A program made the translations under genes and the position numbers. From Solea solea (taxonomy: Eukaryota > Chordata > Actinopteri > Pleuronectiformes > Soleidae): a stretch of DNA of 64,000 nt. Every line of letters begins with the position of its first letter. Positions within the stretch are counted from its first letter, which is position 1. Where the stretch lies: the NCBI RefSeq assembly GCF_958295425.1, contig NC_081137.1, positions 11,571,738 through 11,635,737 on the forward strand. Reading direction: 5' to 3'. Below are positions 61,886-64,000 of this stretch, in pieces. The notes under the pieces were generated by a model. That model was given only the letters and a program-made list of their open reading frames with translations, ran no database searches and was not told the origin of the DNA.

Positions 61886-63669
61886 CAGATAGATAGATAG
61901 ACAGATAGATAGGTTTTTATATGTACACTCCTTCCATTTAAACAGGAGGATCATTGATAAGAACAGGTGGAAATAAAAGGATGTTAATACCAGGTCTGAA
62001 TGGGGCCTTGAAGATCAAATATTGCAATGAATGGTCATTTATAGTCATATATCAATGTACAACAATGTTGAGTATGAAAAGAAAACACAAAACTGAATGC
62101 TATACATCATTGTTTGCACTCAGCCAATCCATAAATACAGAGAAGAAAACATCATATTGATTGAGATGACAGAACAGTGTCATTATTGATCAGTACCACA
62201 ATGTGACTATGCAGTCATTTATTTTAGAATTGTTGGATTTATTTCTTTTTTGACAATAATAGAACTGCGATGTGCTGATAGATGTGCTCATTTTCTCCTC
62301 ACAACAAACGTGACATCAAAAATGTCACATTTGTTCACAACCGTGTCATACTAAGTGTGTTGTTTTGTGTTTTTTTTGGCAGAATGACACAAAAATGAAT
62401 TTAGTCAGAGACAAGAGTCCCTTTTTGGATTGCACCCGCTCACTATAGGTTAATACATGAAACGGTATTATTGAATAAAACGTGTGTGTTATGTGGGAGA
62501 AATGTTGTTGTCACGCTGAGGTGGGTAAAGGTAGAAGGAACTATTTGTGTTGTTTCTATTGGAATTAAACCTGACAGCCAGACTCTGTGCCTTGAGGATA
62601 GAAGTGTGTATTGAAGTAAGTGCCCTCTTTTGAGTTCAGACCTTTCTTTAGACTCTATTCCTGCCTTTTATGCTCTTCCCTTTCTTTGGCTCGTCTTCTT
62701 TTTGACAGCTCGTCACGGTTTCATGTATTTTTTCCCCCCTCTGTTTCTCTTTGCAGTTGCGTATCAAAGAGGGGAATCTGTGTGCAGTGCTGGCAGGTGA
62801 GTGATATTTGTGTCCCTTTGAGTTCTTATAAAAGAGGACCAGAATAAATGCAATGAAGCTGGGTGTACACTAGGGGGAGCTGTCTTCCTTCTGTAAATGA
62901 TGACATGGACACGTCCCACCCCGTGCTTATTCGTCCTTTTCTATGTCTGTGAGATATATGAAGACAGCCGGTTTTGATTGACAGCACTGTGCTGCTCCTC
63001 ATTGCAGACCTGGCCTCCTCAGTATGGGTGAACCTCTGAACCAGCTGTGGCTGCCAGACAATTGGCCAAATGCATGTGCCAATCACAAGGACTGTAGCAT
63101 CAACTGCTGTAATAATGGCAATGGTACCAGTGACAGCAACATGACAACATACAGCCGGCCAGGTCAGTGCAGAGCTGAGGTCAGGTCTCGGCTCACAAGA
63201 TTGTGTGTGTCTGATAAATATCAAACATGTTGTGCAGCAGGCAGCAATACAGAAGGGTTTTGTGACTTTTTGTGACTGCTTTGTTCTTCTCGCTCCTCCT
63301 CAGCTGACTGCATCGCCAACTACGGAAACCACGCAGAAAACAAACAGGGCGGCCAGCTCGCTCCCGAGATGGCCATCTACAGCGACGTGAACCTCTCCAA
63401 CAAGCTCAACGAGATTAAAACCTTCAACAACGCCAACATGGGCTACGTGAGTCCGGGGGGAGATTCCGCGGCCATGTATGAGCCCATCCCGTACGCCACC
63501 ACTCAGCTCATCCAGGCCAGCATCAAGAGCAAAGCCTCTACTGGCGGCACGCTCGCGGAGCCTCTGGACATGCCGTGCTGGAAGCAGCCCCCCAACCCTC
63601 CCCCCATACCGAAGGAGATGGCAGCACAGATGCAGTACAACATAATGGAGCAAAACATGTTAAACAAAG
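36780..63669 (+). CDS. robo1: robo1, roundabout guidance receptor 1, partial gene (19 exons, both ends outside window)
   Basis: Receptor for Slit ligands that mediates axon repulsion and cell guidance; a single-pass plasma-membrane protein. Seen: 19 exons with GT-AG borders whose phases all agree, joining to 2898 bases and 965 complete codons plus a split codon at each end. Order: Ig2 (residues about 1-92 of the windowed part), Ig3 (94-181), Ig4 (183-280), Ig5 (282-376), three FN3 domains (about 392-486, 493-605, 607-703), transmembrane helix (about 730-750) and cytoplasmic tail with CC0 (Tyr 869) and CC1 (Tyr 907). Known: ROBO1-3 have five Ig and three FN3 domains. Tail motifs [17 protein letters not shown] and DVNLSNK match ROBO1 rather than ROBO2. 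The first visible codon is split (A|TT, Ile), so the Ig1 exon is upstream of the window. CC2/CC3 must be downstream. Whether this is the only robo1 copy in the genome cannot be told. Confidence 0.95.
37135..37300 (+). mobile_element. tRNA-derived SINE, second family, copy 1
   Basis: tRNA-like head (ccatggccaagtgg, B box agtttgagtcc at 37183-37193), body ggcacccctgagcaagatac, and end gggattaataaaatac followed by A-rich sequence. Related copies at 38826 and about 50889. Confidence 0.75.
37327..37432. repeat. Composite microsatellite with palindrome
   Basis: Starts with a perfect palindrome (arms tatgtttata/tataaacata), then AT, GT and GAAT runs in series, just downstream of the SINE tail. Confidence 0.85.
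38060..38290. repeat. Fragment of the inverted-repeat MITE family
   Basis: Shares ttcacattacagcacacatg, gttgatccactgctg and ttattttgtgacttc with the element at 47551 and ends with a stretch like its right part. Confidence 0.55.
38320..39208 (+). repeat. Interspersed repeat with coding-like relic, interrupted by a SINE
   Basis: Starts tagcctggcaaaccagacc and ends, inverted, tagccagggtttgc. An open frame begins at 38502 ([10 protein letters not shown], later [17 protein letters not shown]) with paired cysteines that look like a decayed zinc-finger-type protein. A SINE sits inside at 38826-39043. I consider this a transposable-element or processed relic, not a working gene. Confidence 0.5.
38826..39043 (+). 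mobile_element. tRNA-derived SINE, second family, copy 2
   Basis: Same family as 37135: tgggcaagtggaaagggaac, B box ggttcaaatcc (38877-38887), ggggtacccctgagcc, end gcgattaataaaac. Nested in the repeat at 38320-39208. Confidence 0.75.
42235..42349. repeat. Imperfect direct duplication around a stem-loop
   Basis: Two 42-base units starting gggtacgtgttagcataa (42235 and 42308) differ at about four positions. Between them lies a perfect 12-base inverted repeat, tagcagtgctaa / ttagcactgcta (42269-42280 and 42287-42298), with a 6-base loop. Confidence 0.8.
44756..44876 (+). CDS. robo1: robo1 exon: second half of Ig2
   Basis: 121-base exon after a long T-tract acceptor (tttttag), donor gtaaac. 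It encodes 40 codons from IRSGKLMIT to [10 protein letters not shown] and ends with the first base of a split Glu codon. It contains the second Ig cysteine in the D-A-G-K-Y-x-C signature (SDAGKYICV) and NMVGERES. The donor gtaaac is weaker than consensus but the phase matches the next exon exactly. Confidence 0.95.
44877..46340 (+). other. robo1 intron Ig2-Ig3
   Basis: 1464-base intron. A minus-oriented SINE-like tail lies at about 45698-45745. The end of an old repeat may lie near 46045-46085. Otherwise nothing recognisable. Confidence 0.85.
46341..46479 (+). CDS. robo1: robo1 exon: first half of Ig3
   Basis: 139-base exon, acceptor tgttcttcag, donor gtaatg. It finishes the split Glu and encodes [13 protein letters not shown] through [12 protein letters not shown], ending in two bases of a split Arg codon. 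Ig3 first cysteine (FHCVV) and tryptophan (TRWRK) are present. The following intron is only 103 bases. Confidence 0.94.
46583..46710 (+). CDS. robo1: robo1 exon: second half of Ig3
   Basis: 128-base exon, acceptor ctgcag, donor gtcagt. It finishes a split Arg and encodes 42 codons ([14 protein letters not shown] ... SATLTVH), ending with the G of a split Val codon. The second Ig cysteine is in [12 protein letters not shown]. This exon ends at the Ig3/Ig4 linker, where a candidate microexon would add three residues (see 49178). Confidence 0.95.
47551..48135. mobile_element. 585-base MITE with ttaaaggaat ends
   Basis: Left end ttaaaggaatagttcagg and, inverted, right end ttaaaggaataattgaag; this type of end is widespread in fish. 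An internal inverted repeat (about 47694-47968, cactctcccacaccaaagtc) is shared with 34053 and 56641. TTAA/TAA ends fit a piggyBac- or Harbinger-type MITE; I cannot decide which. Confidence 0.65.
49178..49186 (+). CDS. robo1: candidate 9-base robo1 microexon between Ig3 and Ig4
   Basis: Nine bases (taaacactg) lie between a strong acceptor (poly-T then ccttgtag, ending 49177) and a perfect donor gtaagt (49187-49192). Phase fits: the previous exon ends with one base and the next begins with two, so inclusion changes the linker from TVH-V-PP to TVH-VNT-V-PP, adding three residues without shifting frame. Seven YCAY motifs, the binding core of NOVA splicing factors, fall within 56 bases downstream (49195-49250). 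From memory, mammalian Robo1 and Robo2 have a NOVA-regulated microexon (called e6b) that I believe sits at this junction. The exact equivalence is inferred. Confidence 0.72.
49505..49629 (+). CDS. robo1: robo1 exon: first half of Ig4
   Basis: 125-base exon, acceptor cctcctctgcag, donor gtacgc. It finishes a split Val, then 41 codons ([19 protein letters not shown] ... [10 protein letters not shown]), phase 0 out. The first Ig4 cysteine is in [11 protein letters not shown] and the tryptophan in IFWQK. An 82-base intron separates it from the second half of Ig4. Confidence 0.94.
49712..49883 (+). CDS. robo1: robo1 exon: second half of Ig4
   Basis: 172-base exon, acceptor cccctttcag, donor gtgagt. 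57 codons from [19 protein letters not shown] to ALLEVTD, then one base of a split Ser. The second Ig4 cysteine is in [12 protein letters not shown]. It matches the ROBO1 segment LLFSYQPPQ...SVSQTGDLTIT. Confidence 0.94.
49884..53415 (+). other. robo1 intron Ig4-Ig5
   Basis: 3532-base intron. A decayed SINE copy lies at about 50889-51010 and a pyrimidine-rich stretch at 51950-52500. Nothing else recognised. Confidence 0.85.
50889..51010 (+). repeat. Decayed SINE, second family, copy 3
   Basis: gggcaacctatggcctagtgg, gcgaacttggcttac and gattggtttgtatcc follow the tRNA-like head of the 37135 family with many changes. Confidence 0.5.
53416..53621 (+). CDS. robo1: robo1 exon: first part of Ig5
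   Basis: 206-base exon, acceptor tttttaaaacag, donor gtcagg. It finishes a split Ser and encodes 68 codons: [18 protein letters not shown] ... [10 protein letters not shown], phase 0 out. The Ig5 first cysteine is in VLGCKTAG and the tryptophan in VHWKRND. NQT is a potential N-glycosylation site. The same frame stays open upstream of the acceptor back to 53037, but that stretch does not resemble Robo. The exon start at 53416 is fixed by phase and by the spacing to PPPVIRQGP. Confidence 0.93.
53705..53786 (+). CDS. robo1: robo1 exon: second part of Ig5
   Basis: 82-base exon, acceptor cctcctcag, donor gtagga. 27 codons, [20 protein letters not shown] ending TAYLQVA, plus one base. It carries the second Ig5 cysteine (FYTCVA). 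It is flanked by very short introns of 83 and 84 bases. Confidence 0.93.
53871..54033 (+). CDS. robo1: robo1 exon: Ig5-FN3 linker and start of FN3-1
   Basis: 163-base exon, acceptor tgtgtggcag, donor gtgagt. It finishes a split Glu and encodes 53 codons ([18 protein letters not shown] ... ATSYLIEAF), ending in two bases of a split Ser. It matches the ROBO1 linker EFGVPVQ...PTDPNLIPSAP but is two residues shorter. The FN3 tryptophan is in SLSWKTN. Confidence 0.94.
54034..55288 (+). other. robo1 intron within FN3-1
   Basis: 1255-base intron containing a complete hAT-like MITE (54396-54727) and a minus-oriented SINE-like tail near 54965-55005. Confidence 0.85.
54396..54727. mobile_element. 332-base hAT-like MITE, second family
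   Basis: Ends tagaggtcgacc and, inverted, tagaggttgacc (11 of 12). Flanks atctgaag (54388-54395) and atctgaat (54728-54735) match 7 of 8, an 8-base target duplication typical of hAT elements. No coding capacity. Confidence 0.8.
55289..55455 (+). CDS. robo1: robo1 exon: rest of FN3-1
   Basis: 167-base exon, acceptor ttctccctgcag, donor gtcggt (weak). 55 codons from [18 protein letters not shown] to [10 protein letters not shown], with split codons at both ends. The conserved FN3 pattern L-K-P-G-x-x-Y-x-F-x-V-R-A is visible as [19 protein letters not shown]. Confidence 0.94.
55581..55702 (+). CDS. robo1: robo1 exon: start of FN3-2, with tandem NAGNAG acceptor
   Basis: 122-base exon, donor gtgaga. 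It finishes a split Asp and encodes 40 codons ([19 protein letters not shown] ... AVRLQWM), phase 0 out. The acceptor is gtcagcag. Using the second AG (start 55581) gives [13 protein letters not shown], the same length as ROBO1. Using the first AG (start 55578) would insert one alanine. Confidence 0.93.
55755..55793. repeat. Short interstitial telomere-like repeat
   Basis: Three and a half ccctaa units (55755-55775) followed 12 bases later by one inverted ttaggg (55788-55793). Confidence 0.85.
56641..56889. repeat. Inverted-repeat element (family of 34053 and 47551)
   Basis: Left end ccacaccaaagcccgtgg, right end tatggactttggtgtcgg. Interior gcctccattggtaagttc and attttgtgactttgatg as in the 47551 element. 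Confidence 0.6.
57050..57284 (+). CDS. robo1: robo1 exon: rest of FN3-2
   Basis: 235-base exon, 78 codons from [17 protein letters not shown] to KVVRTLEE plus one base. FEFQ-type landmarks of Robo FN3-2 are present ([16 protein letters not shown]). Both splice sites look weak: the acceptor acattatag has almost no polypyrimidine tract and the donor is gttaga. The exon is not divisible by three, so skipping would break the frame. Confidence 0.93.
57285..58500 (+). other. robo1 intron FN3-2 to FN3-3
   Basis: 1216-base AT-rich intron. I see no repeat or conserved element that I can name. Confidence 0.85.
58501..58622 (+). CDS. robo1: robo1 exon: start of FN3-3
   Basis: 122-base exon, acceptor gctgcctcag, donor gtaaga. 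It finishes a split Ala and encodes 40 codons: [20 protein letters not shown] ending GVIQEYK. The FN3 tryptophan is in LIAWKPPP. It corresponds to the ROBO1 APSAPPQGVTVSKND segment, with RR replacing SA in the linker. Confidence 0.94.
58801..58972 (+). CDS. robo1: robo1 exon: rest of FN3-3
   Basis: 172-base exon, acceptor ctcctgacag, donor gtagga. 57 codons from [18 protein letters not shown] to DVTFFQL, plus one base. It matches the strongly conserved Robo motif VWCLGNETRYHINKTVDG. NES and NQS are potential N-glycosylation sites. [15 protein letters not shown] closes the domain. Confidence 0.95.
58973..60448 (+). other. robo1 intron FN3-3 to transmembrane exon
   Basis: 1476-base intron whose 3' end is mostly a young hAT-like MITE (59997-60355), leaving 93 bases between the element and the transmembrane exon. 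Confidence 0.85.
59997..60355 (-). mobile_element. hAT-like MITE, copy 2, with perfect 8-base target duplication
   Basis: 359 bases bounded by tagagctgcaacta and its inverse (tagagctgaaacaa), flanked by ttttcaac on both sides (59989-59996 and 60356-60363). It is the reverse complement of the 15570 copy with few differences. It ends 93 bases before the transmembrane exon. Confidence 0.88.
60449..60646 (+). CDS. robo1: robo1 exon: juxtamembrane and transmembrane helix
   Basis: 198-base exon, acceptor cactcttcag, donor gtgtgt. It encodes [19 protein letters not shown], then the conserved [14 protein letters not shown], a hydrophobic helix (about residues 730-750, [15 protein letters not shown] onward), and the stop-transfer [10 protein letters not shown], ending TGIRK. 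Both borders are phase 1, so the whole exon is symmetric and could be skipped without a frameshift, which would remove the membrane anchor. The donor GT is the first unit of a 31-base GT microsatellite. Confidence 0.95.
60647..60677. repeat. GT microsatellite overlapping a splice donor
   Basis: 31 bases of uninterrupted GT that begin exactly at the donor of the transmembrane exon. Confidence 0.95.
60647..61367 (+). other. robo1 intron after the transmembrane exon
   Basis: 721-base intron that starts directly in a GT microsatellite (60647-60677). The rest is unremarkable. Confidence 0.85.
61368..61394 (+). CDS. robo1: robo1 27-base microexon in cytoplasmic tail
   Basis: 27-base exon, acceptor gtcctttcag, donor gtatgt. 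It encodes V-PSFTFTPT, identical to the ROBO1 tail segment directly after the membrane anchor. Phase 1 on both sides and a length divisible by three make it a cassette that can be left out cleanly. ROBO2 lacks this segment, which supports the robo1 call. Confidence 0.9.
61395..62756 (+). other. robo1 intron between the two small tail exons
   Basis: 1362-base intron with a long GATA-type microsatellite (61818-61912). Nothing else recognised. Confidence 0.85.
61818..61912. repeat. GATA-type tetranucleotide microsatellite
   Basis: About 23 tetranucleotide units (atag/gata) with two GACA variants near the end. Confidence 0.95.
62757..62796 (+). CDS. robo1: robo1 40-base exon in cytoplasmic tail
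   Basis: 40-base exon, acceptor ctttgcag, donor gtgagt. It encodes [13 protein letters not shown] and two bases of a split Arg, equivalent to VTYQRGGEAVSSGG in ROBO1. It is not divisible by three, so it is probably constitutive. Confidence 0.9.
63008..63162 (+). CDS. robo1: robo1 exon: cytoplasmic tail before CC0
   Basis: 155-base exon, acceptor tcattgcag, donor gtcagt. It finishes a split Arg, then 51 codons: [20 protein letters not shown] ... [11 protein letters not shown]. The cysteine-rich [12 protein letters not shown] and the following TTYSRP are ROBO1-type (HNDCSISCC...DSNLTTYSRP in the mammalian protein). This is one of the strongest pieces of evidence for robo1. Confidence 0.94.
63304..63669 (+). 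CDS. robo1: robo1 exon: cytoplasmic tail with CC0 and CC1 motifs
   Basis: 366-base exon, acceptor tcctcctcag, donor gtgaat. 121 codons from [14 protein letters not shown] to [10 protein letters not shown] plus one base. CC0 is [20 protein letters not shown] (Tyr codon 63378-63380) and CC1 is [11 protein letters not shown] (Tyr codon 63492-63494). In ROBO1 both tyrosines are reported Abl targets, 35 residues apart; here they are 38 apart. The stretch between CC1 and the exon end (proline-rich [13 protein letters not shown]) diverges from mammals. CC2/CC3 are outside the window. Confidence 0.95.
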
Positions 63670-64000
63670 GTGAATTATTGGTCCGTTGCATTGGCTTTGT
63701 GCCATTTGGTAGGTTTTCATCAGCCTGCTTTTATGAGCTTTTTTGAAAAAAAAAACATAAATAATGCAATAAAATGTATACACTGGTGGGAGGTGGAGAA
63801 ATAGATGCAACTAAACACAATGGTTTATGTCACGCCACTCCACCCTCTGAATTTCAGTGCAGTGGAAACATAGTATTGTACTGTCAGGAATCTAACAATA
63901 CAATCCACATCCCGATACAGGGGAAATGAATACATTACTAGTTTTGTCCCTTAAAACGAACAACTATCATAGAAAAGAGAGCAGTGTTTTATGCATATTA
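63670..64000 (+). other. start of next robo1 intron
   Basis: Begins with donor gtgaat. The reading frame runs into a stop at about 63744, so this is intron, and no further exon is visible before the window ends. Confidence 0.85.

Noticed and set aside
62826..63224. Minus-strand 132-residue frame
   Set aside because: Antisense of a robo1 tail exon and flanking intron; not a gene.
63300..63653. Minus-strand 117-residue frame
   Set aside because: Antisense shadow of the GC-rich robo1 tail exon; no independent similarity.
36780..63669. Assignment to robo2 or robo3
   Set aside because: [27 protein letters not shown] and DVNLSNK in the tail follow ROBO1; ROBO2 lacks these segments as I remember it.

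Overview
This window is vertebrate, almost certainly ray-finned fish, genomic DNA. It is mostly non-coding. Its only recognisable protein gene is spread over many short exons with canonical GT-AG borders, and the non-coding part is full of microsatellites, tRNA-derived SINEs and short inverted-repeat (MITE-like) elements of the kind common in teleosts. Several introns are only 82-103 bases long, which also fits a compact fish genome.

The gene is a + strand roundabout axon-guidance receptor, best assigned to robo1. I reconstructed 19 confident exons between 36780 and 63669, plus one candidate 9-base microexon. The 19 exons join in one open frame of 965 complete codons. They encode, in order, Ig2, Ig3, Ig4, Ig5, three fibronectin type III domains, a juxtamembrane stretch, the transmembrane helix and the first part of the cytoplasmic tail, including the CC0 and CC1 tyrosine motifs. 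The choice of robo1 over robo2/3/4 rests on tail motifs typical of ROBO1 ([32 protein letters not shown]). The gene is cut at both ends. The 5' UTR, signal peptide and Ig1 exons must lie upstream, and the CC2/CC3 part of the tail and the 3' UTR downstream.

Layout: 1-36779 is the end of a very large intron before Ig2, with no exon that I could find. 36780-49883 carries Ig2 to Ig4 in widely spaced exons. 53416-58972 carries Ig5 and the FN3 domains in a denser cluster. 60449-63669 carries the transmembrane exon and four cytoplasmic exons, two of them very small (27 and 40 bases). 63670-64000 is the start of the next intron.

The most interesting signals are about splicing. A 9-base in-frame candidate microexon sits between Ig3 and Ig4, with a strong polypyrimidine tract, a perfect donor and a dense downstream cluster of YCAY (NOVA-type) motifs. 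The transmembrane exon has a donor that is itself the start of a GT microsatellite. There is also a skippable 27-base tail exon and a tandem NAGNAG acceptor in FN3. The introns hold two nearly full-length copies of one hAT-like MITE with perfect 8-base target duplications, a second hAT-like MITE family, a recurrent inverted-repeat family, and a short interstitial telomeric repeat. I saw no CRISPR array, no bacterial or viral gene, and no second protein-coding gene.
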